Source: Paracholeplasma manati (GTDB taxonomy: Bacteria; Bacillota_I; Bacilli_A; Acholeplasmatales; UBA5453). Taken from it: 64,000 nucleotides of DNA. Of this stretch, positions 17,771-27,370 are shown in pieces. A model generated the notes under the pieces. It searched no databases. It had not been told where the DNA came from and was given only the letters and a program-made list of their open reading frames with translations. Every line of letters starts with the position of its first letter. Within the stretch, counting starts at the first letter, position 1. The translations under genes were made by a program, and so were the position numbers. The stretch is taken from positions 1 to 64,000 of the forward strand of contig NZ_JAOVQM010000006.1 of NCBI RefSeq assembly GCF_025742995.1, written 5' to 3'.

Positions 17771-18655
17771 TTATTTTTTCCTCAATAAGGCGATGAAAAA
17801 GCCTTCATATAATGCACTCGGCATCACGGTGATGACACCAGGGATATCCGATGGTAATACGCCTTCAATGTTTAAATCGATCGGAACGATGTCGACTTTA
17901 TTCGTTTTTAAGGCGAATTTGACGATGTCTTCATTTTCTGATTTTAAGATCGAACAGGTGGAATACACCATGGTTTGTTTTGGTTTTAAGAGTTCAATCG
18001 CTTTTAATATCAGTGCTTTTTGGGTTTGAATCGATTTTTGAATCAAGTGATCTGTAAAGTTTTGTAAATGCTTTTCATGATTTAAATCCAGTGTGCCTGA
18101 TCCACTACATGGGGCGTCTAAAAGGATATGATCAAACCGAAAAAAATCATCCAGTTGTCTTGCATCCTTGGTGATGACCGTCACTTTGGTTGCGCCTTGT
18201 TTATCCAAATTGTACTTGAGTTTTTGAGCTCGAATTGGATTTTGTTCACAGGCTGTGATGGTGCACAATCCATGTGTTAAAGCAGCCATTTGGGTGGTTT
18301 TTCCTCCTGGGGCTGCTGCCATATCTAATATATCCCCTTTTTGAGGGTTTAATACAATGGGGGGTAACATCGAGGAAAGACTTTGCAGGTAGATGTGTCC
18401 TTGGTCATAAATATCTAACGATTGAAGGTCTTGTTCATGACCTTCATTTAATATAAATGCGATTTCACTGAAATCTACTGGCGTGACCATTAAGCCCTGC
18501 TTTTCAAGTGTACTTAATACTGCTTCTATAGAAGACTTGAGGGTATTTATACGAAATGTGACTTTTTTAGGCGCTTTTAACCCTGCCATAATTGCTTCAA
18601 CATGGTTTGGATAATAGGATTTAATTTTACTTTCAATGAAGTCAATGGTTGACAT
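17771..18655 (-). CDS. NOL1/NOP2/Sun-family rRNA cytosine-C5 methyltransferase
   Basis: About 294 residues. The AdoMet motif is ILDMAAAPGGKTTQMAAL, the first catalytic cysteine motif LLDAPCSGSGTLDLN and the second YSTCSI. It is shorter than RsmB because the NusB-like domain is missing and shorter than RsmF because the C-terminal PUA-like extension is missing; it matches the compact forms of Bacillota. The start at 18,655 follows GAGGTTAAGT. The target is probably 16S rRNA, site unknown. Confidence 0.87.
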   Translation of the reverse strand: MSTIDFIESKIKSYYPNHVEAIMAGLKAPKKVTFRINTLKSSIEAVLSTLEKQGLMVTPVDFSEIAFILNEGHEQDLQSLDIYDQGHIYLQSLSSMLPPIVLNPQKGDILDMAAAPGGKTTQMAALTHGLCTITACEQNPIRAQKLKYNLDKQGATKVTVITKDARQLDDFFRFDHILLDAPCSGSGTLDLNHEKHLQNFTDHLIQKSIQTQKALILKAIELLKPKQTMVYSTCSILKSENEDIVKFALKTNKVDIVPIDLNIEGVLPSDIPGVITVMPSALYEGFFIALLRKK

Positions 18656-18786
18656 ACTTAACCTCGTTTTAGTGTATACATCCATCATATCATTATTTCA
18701 GTAAAAACGCTTATCTAAATTCTTTGGATAGACAGCATAAATACGACATTTTCAAAAAGATTATAACCAAAATATCCATAAAAGCA

Positions 18787-18814
18787 TTGACATTCAAAAT
18801 AGACGTGTTATAAT
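18787..18814 (+). promoter_or_regulatory. Promoter of the yutG-like gene
   Basis: TTGACA (18,787-18,792), 16 bp, TATAAT (18,809-18,814): both hexamers match consensus exactly. Confidence 0.85.
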
Positions 18815-18851
18815 AAACTTCCCTCACAAAAATAGGAAAGGAGGCCTACCC

Positions 18852-19379
18852 ATGAGTGAAACTACTTTAAGTAAAAAAGAGTACAACCGTTTGAATGATA
18901 CAAAGAAATACGACATCATCAAACAACGTTTAAAAGACCGTGGTGTTGAATTGATTGATATCGCGAAAATCACGTTTGACCTTCAAAAACCATACGTTCA
19001 AAACCTTACCATTGAACTTTGTTTAGAACATGTTGACCGTGTCATTTTAAAACGTGAAGTTCAACACGCCGTATTGGTTGGTATCGAACTCGATGTGCTT
19101 GCTGAACAAAAAATAATCAGCGAACCACTACTCTCGATGATGCTTGGTGACTATGGTCTATTTGGTATCGATGAGATTTTGGCACTCTCGATTGTCAATG
19201 TCTATGGTTCGATTGGTTTGACCAATTTCGGTTATGTCGATAAACTCAAACCTGGTATCATCGGTACAATTGATGAAGCCGGTAAGGAAGAAGGGCATTG
19301 CAATACGTTCTTAGACGATATTATTGGTGCCATCGCATCCGCAGCAGCCAGTTCCATCGCACACAAATACGCGACATAA
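18852..19379 (+). CDS. Phosphatidylglycerophosphatase A-related protein (YutG type)
   Basis: 175 residues. It matches B. subtilis YutG through the block GIDEILALSIVNVYGSIGLT, followed by NFGYVDKLKPGIIG, with a C-terminal FLDDIIGAIASAAAS. Unlike E. coli PgpA it lacks clear membrane helices. The family is annotated as phosphatidylglycerophosphatase A, but the exact reaction of the soluble form is uncertain. AAAGGAGG precedes the start and a near-consensus promoter lies upstream. Confidence 0.85.
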   Translation: MSETTLSKKEYNRLNDTKKYDIIKQRLKDRGVELIDIAKITFDLQKPYVQNLTIELCLEHVDRVILKREVQHAVLVGIELDVLAEQKIISEPLLSMMLGDYGLFGIDEILALSIVNVYGSIGLTNFGYVDKLKPGIIGTIDEAGKEEGHCNTFLDDIIGAIASAAASSIAHKYAT

Positions 19380-19382
19380 AAA

Positions 19383-19414
19383 AACAGGGCCCACCTAAAG
19401 TGACCCTGTTTTTT
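19383..19414 (+). terminator. Terminator of yutG-like gene
   Basis: AACAGGG/CCCTGTT stem followed by seven T. It also lies just past the stop of the convergent 35-codon gene. Confidence 0.8.
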
Positions 19415-19415
19415 C

Positions 19416-19523
19416 TTATTTCAGAATGGTATTTTTAACTACTTTTTTACCGGCTTTTTTAGCATTTCTGATCGCATTTTTCTTGAGGTGTGTACCACGT
19501 GAATCTTTGCCATGAACTTGCAT
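19416..19523 (-). CDS. 35-residue very basic peptide
   Basis: A short open frame beginning MQVHGKDSRGTHLKKN, with 11 Lys/Arg among 35 residues and no acidic residue after Asp7. The C-terminal half is a run of Lys/Ala/Val. The start codon has a strong GGAG seven bases upstream in GAAGGAGAACACTC, which argues that it is translated. The composition resembles small RNA- or DNA-binding proteins and ribosomal accessory proteins. I do not recognise the family. The gene sits alone between two terminators. Confidence 0.6.
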   Translation of the reverse strand: MQVHGKDSRGTHLKKNAIRNAKKAGKKVVKNTILK

Positions 19524-19675
19524 GAGTGTTCTCCTTCATAAAACGGATTTATCTAACGATTTAACCCATACCTATTCTACGCCTTTTCATTTAAAAACGC
19601 CACACTTTTGTGTGAAAAATGAAAAGATTTTTTTATGACATCCAAAACAGGCTATAAGCCTATACTTTCCTTTAA

Positions 19676-19720
19676 ACAAAAAGTCAGTATTTACCTTAAC
19701 AAAGGCGAATACTGACTTTT
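19676..19720 (-). terminator. Terminator of the M6 protease gene
   Basis: A 13-bp perfect stem, AAAAGTCAGTATT with AATACTGACTTTT, followed on the minus strand by TTTGTTT. Confidence 0.85.
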
Positions 19721-19727
19721 GGTTATA

Positions 19728-22700
19728 TTAGGATACGTTAACGTTTAAAACCGCTTGAGTACTGTTATTATTGAATGCTTGGGCGATTTCAATGGTGACA
19801 TTGATGGCACCACCTTGGCTCCAACGATAGGTACTTAAATTGATTGACCCTGAAGTGAGAATATCGGATTGTGCGATACCACTGTTTGAGGCTGTTGGAA
19901 TCGATGCGTTGAAATCTGCTTCTAACAATTCAACTATGAAATTAGATGTGCCGCTGTTGTTTCTTAAGAAGTATTCTCCCCAATAGGTATTGTTCGAATT
20001 CATTCTCGCATCCACATGATAAATCACGATGCCAGCGTTGTCTAATACATAAGGTGTACCTAAATGTCCTGTATACAACCCATTTGGTGTATAGAACATG
20101 ATTAATAAGTACTCATCGAAGGCATTACCATCGTTTAAATCGTTTGAATTGTATGGAATCAATAAAGTGTTATTAAGACCATCGTTATCGGTTGAATACG
20201 CGTCTAGGGTGACTTGATAAGAACCTGTGGTCGCGAGGAGTGGTTGTAACCAACCGTAAACCATCTTATTGAATGGACCATGATCCCCTGAGTTGTAATC
20301 CATCATATCGAATCCACCCACAGGACCAAATTGTAAGGTGTCTGAATATGGGTATAAGTCAGGCATACCCATCAAGTGTCCTAATTCATGGACAAAGGTT
20401 TCTGCATTGACAACCAATCCGGATAAACCTTGAAGTGGGTCATTGATGAATGTATAACTTGCCCAGAAATAATAATCAAACTTCTTCCCGTCAAGTAAAT
20501 CCAAGCTATTCGCAACCCCATATTGGGCACTGTAAACCCATGCCCACCATGGATCGGAATCAGAATACGCTACGGAATAGATGAAAATAACAGCGTCGAT
20601 TTGACCATCATTATTCGAATCGTATTGGCTATAATCGATTTGGCTGTTTAACCCATTTAAAGCTTCAACGATGGCGTATTGATCGCCTTCATCACTGAAC
20701 CCTTGATAATAGGATTTATTGTTGATGGTGGTATACTTCGGTGCGATGTCAAAGGTAATATCTAAACTACCCCATGAACTGGTGTAATAGTAGGACGCAA
20801 CCGATTGCCAACCGGTAGCGGCTGCTGTACCGTTAAATACCAAGTCTAATTTAGAAGCATAATCGCTTGGGAACGGATTGTCTTTGATTTCAACCGGAAT
20901 GACTAAAACATCAAATGTCCCCGTTGAAGGCAATCCAGATTTACCGAAGGTTGCTACTTCATATTGATTGATGGTTTGACGTGTTGTTAATGTAGATAAA
21001 TTGGCAGGTTCAACCACAGGGTCAAACTTCCAAACACGCACTTCGATGGTTGTGCCATTGGTAACGACATAAACGGCATAAGCTAAATCGTTATTGATTT
21101 CCAATGAATAGACATTTTGACCACGACTTGAACTCAATACAGAATCAAGTAGATAGCCTTTTAACAATAAACTTTGAATATAGTTGTTCACACGGGTTTG
21201 ATGATCTGCATAAGCAAAATCACCAGTCACTTTATATTCTGAGTTGTTGATTTTAGATAAAACAAAGTTGGTAATGCCTTCAAGTTCAGGTAGTAAGGTT
21301 GCTAACGAAGATTCGTTAAGGTTTCCACCTAAGACTTGAATCATATCTGACCAAGATTCAATCGCTGGAGCGGTTGAACCAGTTAATAACTGTACGGTTG
21401 AAATCTTCACTTGTCCACCATTGCTGGTTTCGCCATTACCGACGAATAATAATCTGAATTTAGACGCATTGACATTCGCAATCGTGATGGTCTTCATATC
21501 TGTAGAAAGTTGACTGTAGAAATCGCCTCCCGCAAGGTCTACCCATGCAGAACCATTCCATGTTTGAACTTTCGCACCTGCTAGACGTGGTGAGAACCCG
21601 TCTCTCGCTTCAATTTCGAATGAGATGGATTGAATCACTTGACCTAAAGTATCGATTTCAAGGTATGTCACAGGGTTCGCATTACCACTGACAGAGGCTG
21701 CGAAAATGAACCCGTTGGTCAATCCACCTGGTGGGGTTGCTGTAATATTTGCCAAATGACTAACCTTAACGATGACTTTGCCTTCACTACCCGGGAAGGT
21801 AATGGTTTGGTCTAGTGTATCTTTATAACTGCCTGCAACACTAGCGGTGGTGTCTTGAACATTAAATGCGTAGTAGACACCTTCTACTGGGTCGACTGGA
21901 CCACTGCCAGCTTCACCATAAATACCAATACCATAGACCATTTGTCCTGGATAGGTTTCATCGTCAGCATAAACATATAAGAAATAATCGCCAATCACCC
22001 ATGACTCTTCAACATCGTCATAAGGTAATAAAGCATCCAATAAATCCATATAAGCTAAAGCATCGGCTTCAACCCAGTCAAAAATATCGATGTATACTTC
22101 TTTGGTTGTGCCTTCAGAAAAATCAACCAATTCTGCATCATTGGTTTGGAATGCTGGCATTGCAGCGTAAATATCATAACCAAACAACGCATTGAGTGCA
22201 GCTGGGTCATAATCGGCTTTATCGCCACCACCTTGTTCAACGTTGCCGTAAAGAACAATGCCATAAACGACTAGACCTGGGTATGTATCTGGGTCTTCAT
22301 ATAAATAAATGAAATAATCCCCAACTACCCAAGATTCTTCGGTATCATCGTAGGTAAGATTTTGATCCATGAGTGCGATATAAGCATCTGCATCTTCTGA
22401 ATCCCAATCGAAGAAATCGATATAAACTTCAAACCAGGTTGGATCGCTCGCATCAATCAATAAGTAATCTTGGCTAACGACTCCTGGCATCAACGCATAA
22501 ACATCAAAACCAAAAATGGTATTGAGTGCAGTCGGTGTAAAAGCAACCCCTGCATATTTTGATGTCATGGTATAGGTTGCGACATAAGTTTGATCGCCTG
22601 AAACAACAGATAATGCTGGTGACCAACCTGCAAAGGTAAATGTATGGGTTTCGGTTTCTGCTTTGGTTGGAATACCATCATAAGCAGGCATCGAGCCTTG

Positions 22701-23273
22701 AGCAACCGCTTCGGTCTTTAATACAGACCCATCTTCATTTTGCCAAGTGATGTTGTAAGTAATGCTGGTATCTAAGGACCATTTCGCGTAAAGTTCGACA
22801 TTGGCTTTAGAACCGGCTGGGATGCTTGTGACTACTTGTGTCAATTGAGCATCTTTATGCCATCCAGCAAAGACATATCCACTTCTGGTTGGATTTTGTA
22901 GATTCACGGTATCTAAAATCGTGAAACTACTTGGGTTACCACTCGCATTGACGCCTTCATTTAAGTGGTAAGTGATGCTATAATTAACCAATTCCCATTT
23001 CGCATAAAGCGTTACGGATTTATCAATGTTTACAGTCAATGCAGATGAAGCATCGAGTGAAGCATTGGTGAACCATCCAACAAAGGTATACCCTTCTCTG
23101 GTGGTTGTGAATTGACTCAATCGAGTGATGTCATATTCACCACTAAATTCGATTGCGTCAATGGTGGTTCCTTGGTTGGTTTCGAATGTGATTTTTTGAA
23201 GGCTACTTTGATCACAAGCTACCAATCCGAAAGAGACCAACAATAATGCCAAAACGGCCATTATTTTCTTCAT
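19728..23273 (-). CDS. Secreted multidomain M6 (immune inhibitor A-like) metalloprotease lipoprotein
   Basis: 1,181 residues. The signal peptide has lipobox LVAC. Three InlB-type (Listeria-Bacteroides) repeats follow at about 25-95, 97-165 and 170-237, each with a GYTFVGW- or AGW-type signature. Next are two copies of a roughly 110-residue unit (about 240-350 and 358-465) and a lectin/discoidin-like beta region at about 470-640. The M6 catalytic domain starts near 790; its zinc site is HELGHLMGMPD (about 958), the Met-turn GFDMMDYN, and a Ca-binding DSNNDGQID precedes it. The InlB repeats and the anchored form suggest adhesion plus surface proteolysis. The gene stands alone, with its own terminator. 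Confidence 0.92.
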   Translation of the reverse strand: MKKIMAVLALLLVSFGLVACDQSSLQKITFETNQGTTIDAIEFSGEYDITRLSQFTTTREGYTFVGWFTNASLDASSALTVNIDKSVTLYAKWELVNYSITYHLNEGVNASGNPSSFTILDTVNLQNPTRSGYVFAGWHKDAQLTQVVTSIPAGSKANVELYAKWSLDTSITYNITWQNEDGSVLKTEAVAQGSMPAYDGIPTKAETETHTFTFAGWSPALSVVSGDQTYVATYTMTSKYAGVAFTPTALNTIFGFDVYALMPGVVSQDYLLIDASDPTWFEVYIDFFDWDSEDADAYIALMDQNLTYDDTEESWVVGDYFIYLYEDPDTYPGLVVYGIVLYGNVEQGGGDKADYDPAALNALFGYDIYAAMPAFQTNDAELVDFSEGTTKEVYIDIFDWVEADALAYMDLLDALLPYDDVEESWVIGDYFLYVYADDETYPGQMVYGIGIYGEAGSGPVDPVEGVYYAFNVQDTTASVAGSYKDTLDQTITFPGSEGKVIVKVSHLANITATPPGGLTNGFIFAASVSGNANPVTYLEIDTLGQVIQSISFEIEARDGFSPRLAGAKVQTWNGSAWVDLAGGDFYSQLSTDMKTITIANVNASKFRLLFVGNGETSNGGQVKISTVQLLTGSTAPAIESWSDMIQVLGGNLNESSLATLLPELEGITNFVLSKINNSEYKVTGDFAYADHQTRVNNYIQSLLLKGYLLDSVLSSSRGQNVYSLEINNDLAYAVYVVTNGTTIEVRVWKFDPVVEPANLSTLTTRQTINQYEVATFGKSGLPSTGTFDVLVIPVEIKDNPFPSDYASKLDLVFNGTAAATGWQSVASYYYTSSWGSLDITFDIAPKYTTINNKSYYQGFSDEGDQYAIVEALNGLNSQIDYSQYDSNNDGQIDAVIFIYSVAYSDSDPWWAWVYSAQYGVANSLDLLDGKKFDYYFWASYTFINDPLQGLSGLVVNAETFVHELGHLMGMPDLYPYSDTLQFGPVGGFDMMDYNSGDHGPFNKMVYGWLQPLLATTGSYQVTLDAYSTDNDGLNNTLLIPYNSNDLNDGNAFDEYLLIMFYTPNGLYTGHLGTPYVLDNAGIVIYHVDARMNSNNTYWGEYFLRNNSGTSNFIVELLEADFNASIPTASNSGIAQSDILTSGSINLSTYRWSQGGAINVTIEIAQAFNNNSTQAVLNVNVS

Positions 23274-23387
23274 AATAAAAACCTCTTTCTAGTACATTTC
23301 TTATACTGATGTAAACACTATGATATCACTAATTATAAATAATTAAAAGCATTTTATCGTAAAAAATTATTAAATCCAAAATCCAAT

Positions 23388-23411
23388 CAAAAAACACCCC
23401 TAAAGGTGTCA
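23388..23411 (-). terminator. Terminator after the amidase gene
   Basis: ACACC/GGTGT stem followed on the minus strand by TTTTTT. Confidence 0.7.
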
Positions 23412-23445
23412 TTTTGATTTGTGATTTATTGAATTTCTTTCTCAA

Positions 23446-24798
23446 TCATTTCTGACGTTCATATTGATGACATAACCTTAAGAGTGTTTCATCATCGTCT
23501 TTTTTACCGACAAATACCATCGCTTTGGGTTTCCCTGAATAAATCCCTTCTGGGATACAAACCGAAGGGTTACCATAAATAGGTGCATAAGATAGCCAAA
23601 ATGGGGAAGCGACCGCGATTAAATCTTGTTCAATCATGATACGTTCTAAATACCCTGCTTTATCCAGCAAATCGGCTCTTTTTTCTAGGTAGAATGCACC
23701 ATTCAAATCGCCATCGGTTTCATTGGATTGTATCAAAAGACTTTGACCGTATTTTAAACAGCGTTCAGTATGCTTCTGATTAAATTCAATGATATCCGAA
23801 AGTGTTTGGTGTGGGGTATGTCCTTTAACGCGTTCAAGAAAACCGTTCATGTTCGCTTTGAATTCGATTTTAAGGGTGGGGTTATTGTCCATATTTGGGT
23901 ATTCAGTACTGAATTCAACTACAGTATGACCCATCGAAACCAATCTAGTTTTGGTTTGTTCATAGACCTTTTTCGAATCCTCATCGTAAGGGTAATTGGA
24001 TAGTGACAATAAACCGACCTTGGAGGGTTTTAAAGGTTTATCTAAAGCCAAAGATACCGGTTTATGGACGTGTTTTAATGTATCTGGGTCATTTGTATCA
24101 GCAAACGATAAGACATCCATCAATAAAGCACAATCAAATACGGTATTGCCCATCGGTCCTGCTGTATCTTGGGTATGTGAAATTGGGATGATACCGTATT
24201 TAGATACACGTCCGAAAGTGGGTTTGAATGAGACAATTTGGCATTGATACGCAGGGGCCATCAAGGATCCATTAGTTTCTGAACCAATACTGATGGGTAT
24301 GATGCCTAATTTAACCGAGACAGCACTGCCTGTAGATGACCCATAAGGATCAATGGTTTCATCGAATGGGTGTTTGACTTGACCATGCATCGAACCATAT
24401 CCAGAAGGCATATCTTCATCGCTCATGAAATAAGCAAATTCAGATAAATTCGCTTTAAATAAAGGGATGATGCCAGCTTCTAACAGTTTATCCACAATAC
24501 TCGCATTGAAAGGTGGAATAAAATCATGGAAAGCATAGGAATTACAGGTCGTCGGTGTGCCATCATTGAATAAGATGTTGTCTTTAATCGCGATGGGTAT
24601 CCCATGTAAAGCACTGCGTACATGACCGTTTTTTCGCTCTTCATCGAGTTTTTCTGCCCATTTCAAAGCATCCGCCCATATAGAACCAATCGCGTTTTTA
24701 TCTAAGTTTTCTTGATGCTTTTGAATGGCCAGTTGAACCAATTCAACACTACTGATTTCTTGATGATTCAATTTTGAAATACAGGTTTTCAAGTCCAT
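23446..24798 (-). CDS. Amidase-signature family hydrolase
   Basis: 450 residues. The Ser-cisSer-Lys triad is readable: Lys72 in AIKDNILF, the cis-serine near 158 in YGSSTGSAVSV, and the nucleophile near 178 in GSETNGSLMAPA. The spacing matches GatA (79/154/178). No gatB or gatC neighbours, so it is not a tRNA amidotransferase subunit. Substrate is unknown; family members hydrolyse small amides or peptide amides. It lies 14 bp downstream of the GH4 gene on the same strand and is probably co-transcribed with it. Confidence 0.85.
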   Translation of the reverse strand: MDLKTCISKLNHQEISSVELVQLAIQKHQENLDKNAIGSIWADALKWAEKLDEERKNGHVRSALHGIPIAIKDNILFNDGTPTTCNSYAFHDFIPPFNASIVDKLLEAGIIPLFKANLSEFAYFMSDEDMPSGYGSMHGQVKHPFDETIDPYGSSTGSAVSVKLGIIPISIGSETNGSLMAPAYQCQIVSFKPTFGRVSKYGIIPISHTQDTAGPMGNTVFDCALLMDVLSFADTNDPDTLKHVHKPVSLALDKPLKPSKVGLLSLSNYPYDEDSKKVYEQTKTRLVSMGHTVVEFSTEYPNMDNNPTLKIEFKANMNGFLERVKGHTPHQTLSDIIEFNQKHTERCLKYGQSLLIQSNETDGDLNGAFYLEKRADLLDKAGYLERIMIEQDLIAVASPFWLSYAPIYGNPSVCIPEGIYSGKPKAMVFVGKKDDDETLLRLCHQYERQK

Positions 24799-24812
24799 AG
24801 GGATACCTCTTT

Positions 24813-26195
24813 TTATAGTTTGATCAACTTTGTGTTTGAGTAATATGTTAAGTAAGGTTTTAGTCTTGGAACGATGTCATCAAACATCGCTTTAATGTCC
24901 GATTTGGATAAGTGTGATAGGGATACATCGTGCTCCAGTGCTTCTAAGGCATACGCTAAATCTTTATGGTCAAAGGCTTTTAATAATCGGTGATGGTTTT
25001 CGATGTGCTTCATCGTGATTTCAGCTGGAATTTCAGGCATATTGCCAGTGAACACAGGTTTGACATCGTCTCTTCTAAATACTGCATTGGTTTCCACCAC
25101 ATGGCCTAAAGGCAAGTTAGGAATTTGACCTTGATTGGGTATATTGATGTTTGTGATGAGTTCAGTCAAACCCAACAACGCTTTGAGTTGAAGGATGCCT
25201 TCTTCACCTGAGGGTGAAATACGAACAGATTCTAAGCCTTTTGCAATCCTTTCAGCGGATTCATTTCCCCGTTGTTTGATTTCTTTTCTTAAACTAACTG
25301 GGGTTAAAAAGAAACGCCAAGATTCGATCATCGCTTTGTCTTTCATATACCAATCGTGAGGTAAGAATTCGACCAAATGCCTGTCGCCTGCAGCAGCGAT
25401 GACACCAAATCGTTTGAATAAATCCAGTTTAACTCTTTCAGCACTGCCAAATGGACCTACATGGACCCATTGATCACCGGATAACCCAACGTCGTAGTAT
25501 TTATCAACAAAATCTTGATAGATTGGCATGATATCGATATCTTTATAGGAAGCATAATTGATCCATGTAAAATGATTGATCCCTTGAGGATTGATTTGAA
25601 TCTCATGTCTATGGGCGTCGATACCAGTCGCTTCTTTCAGTGCTCTGGCCAATATTTTTTGAACAAAAAACACTTCATGACAATTTCCAAACGCCTTAAT
25701 CTTTGGAAAGACATGATATAACATTTGAACACACATCGTCATGGGGTTTGTGAAATTGATGACCCAGGCATGGGGACAAATGCGTTCGATGGCTTTTGCG
25801 AAAGTTTCATACATCGGCATCATGATCAATGAACGAAAAACCCCAGAAGGTCCCGTGGTGTCACCAACGGTTTGATAAACACCCCAGTGTTCAGGACGAT
25901 GGACATAAGTTTCCATTTCATCAAACGTGCCTGGTAAAATCGAAATGAAAACAAAATCAGCCCCAACCAAAGCTTCATCTAGGGTTTTGGATACGGAAAA
26001 TGTCCACTCTCCAACCGCATTTGGTTGTTTCATCATGAGGTTACCGATGGTTGCGTTATTTACCGCAGCTTGGTAATCGATATCATATAAAATGACTTCA
26101 CCACCAAGGTCTGATTCAACAGCCAAATCACTCATTAAACCCCTTGCCCATAAGCGAGACCCACCACCAATATAAGCAATTCTAATCTGTTTCAT
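24813..26195 (-). CDS. GH4 family NAD/Mn-dependent glycosidase, LplD-like
   Basis: 460 residues. NAD-binding motif IAYIGGGSRLW at the N-terminus; the metal-binding cysteine and histidines are in FGNCHEVFF (about 174) and GINHFTW. In GH4 the residue after CH helps to sort the substrate. CHE-V, seen here, is reported for alpha-galacturonidase (LplD), whereas CHS and CHG are seen in alpha-galactosidases and alpha-glucosidases. The oxidation-elimination mechanism needs NAD and Mn. No pectin genes are nearby. The function is family-level only. Confidence 0.85.
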   Translation of the reverse strand: MKQIRIAYIGGGSRLWARGLMSDLAVESDLGGEVILYDIDYQAAVNNATIGNLMMKQPNAVGEWTFSVSKTLDEALVGADFVFISILPGTFDEMETYVHRPEHWGVYQTVGDTTGPSGVFRSLIMMPMYETFAKAIERICPHAWVINFTNPMTMCVQMLYHVFPKIKAFGNCHEVFFVQKILARALKEATGIDAHRHEIQINPQGINHFTWINYASYKDIDIMPIYQDFVDKYYDVGLSGDQWVHVGPFGSAERVKLDLFKRFGVIAAAGDRHLVEFLPHDWYMKDKAMIESWRFFLTPVSLRKEIKQRGNESAERIAKGLESVRISPSGEEGILQLKALLGLTELITNINIPNQGQIPNLPLGHVVETNAVFRRDDVKPVFTGNMPEIPAEITMKHIENHHRLLKAFDHKDLAYALEALEHDVSLSHLSKSDIKAMFDDIVPRLKPYLTYYSNTKLIKL

Positions 26196-26488
26196 CTAAA
26201 TCACCTAATTTCATATGTTTGTTTACTCAAATTGTAACACATAGATGGTTATAAAGAATAAAAACCACAAATTATTCAAAGGAAAAATTTGTGATATCAT
26301 CTAGTCTATTTCGATGAAAGTAACGCAATATACATAAAATAGCACTTCATTGTTACTTACAGTACCTGTCGTAAATGGATAAATCTATGACAACCAAATG
26401 CATCGTATCTATCGAATCTTATCACATGTAATGTTTGTTGACAGACTTACATTGGCAACTTTGTCACTTCTTTTATAGTTGTTTATGC
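26196..26488. other. Intergenic region at the left edge of the accessory segment
   Basis: AT-rich, 293 bp. It contains the upstream region of the GH4 gene. A six-bp inverted repeat (ATGTAA/TTACAT) lies near 26,428-26,453. No tRNA, integrase site or reading frame with a ribosome-binding site was seen. Confidence 0.4.
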
Positions 26489-27370
26489 TTAATCTTTATT
26501 ATCTTTCAAATCTACTTGAATATGGTTAGTAATCGATTTGAAAAAATCACGACCCCATAGGTCTAAACTATGATGATCTTTTATAAATGGTCTGATATCT
26601 GATTTGGCTATATCATAGTCAATTTCATCAAATCGCTTATCTAGGATTTCTATTAAAAATGCTCTGGTTAATTGGACATCTGCTTCTATGGTTTTTGTTT
26701 GTTTAAGTCTTGCTTCTAAGTGTTTTAGATTCACTTTTGTATCCAAACTCAAATAATAAATATAATCATATAAGTCTCTACCTTTGATGCGATTCTTCCA
26801 ACCTCTAGCAATTACAGCATGGATTTTTCCAGCAAACAGAGACGATTGATCATACACCCTGACTTGATATGGAAATGGTAGTAAACGAAACTTAATTTCA
26901 GTATTTGCATACAAGGGTGGATTCACATCAACTTCAAACTTGATAATGATTTTCTCATTTTGAATAATACGACTTGAATCTGCAGAATCAGGGTAAATGG
27001 TAATAATCGTTTCCTTTGTATTGCCCTTTATGAAGGCTGAATCAATTGTTGAACCTGTTGTCTTTACTTTTTTTGACACTTCAAAACTTAACCCTAGTGA
27101 ATTCACGACATCGCTTATTGGTTTAAAGTATTTACTCAAATCAAAAGCGTCGTCAGCAACAAGCAGTGAAAAATCTAAATCCTCACTAAATCTATCCATA
27201 CCATAAAATATTCGTAAAGCTGTTCCACCATAAAAAGCCGCATGTGAAAAGAAATCAGTTTTTGAAAGTCCCGCTAAAACCACCTCTTGGAGCACTTCTT
27301 TGATTGCGTTCTTTTTATCTTCTATTGTTTTTGGACTATATTTATCAATCATTTGTTGGATAATTGTCAT
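26489..27370 (-). CDS. AbiEii-family nucleotidyltransferase toxin
   Basis: 293 residues. The nucleotidyltransferase motif is FYGGTALRIFYGMDRFSEDLDF (positions 47-68 or so), with the AbiEii GG-T-A-L-R and SEDLDF signatures. The later conserved block is GRDLYDYIYYL preceded by SLFAGKIHAVIARGW. AbiEii toxins transfer nucleotides, to tRNA in the mycobacterial homologue MenT. It overlaps the upstream antitoxin gene by four bases (ATGA type), the standard AbiE layout. The active-site residues look complete. Confidence 0.9.
   Translation of the reverse strand: MTIIQQMIDKYSPKTIEDKKNAIKEVLQEVVLAGLSKTDFFSHAAFYGGTALRIFYGMDRFSEDLDFSLLVADDAFDLSKYFKPISDVVNSLGLSFEVSKKVKTTGSTIDSAFIKGNTKETIITIYPDSADSSRIIQNEKIIIKFEVDVNPPLYANTEIKFRLLPFPYQVRVYDQSSLFAGKIHAVIARGWKNRIKGRDLYDYIYYLSLDTKVNLKHLEARLKQTKTIEADVQLTRAFLIEILDKRFDEIDYDIAKSDIRPFIKDHHSLDLWGRDFFKSITNHIQVDLKDNKD

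Noticed and set aside
23446-24798. GatA subunit of tRNA amidotransferase
   Set aside because: The triad spacing is similar, but there are no gatB/gatC neighbours and the nucleophile region (SETNGS) differs from the GatA pattern.
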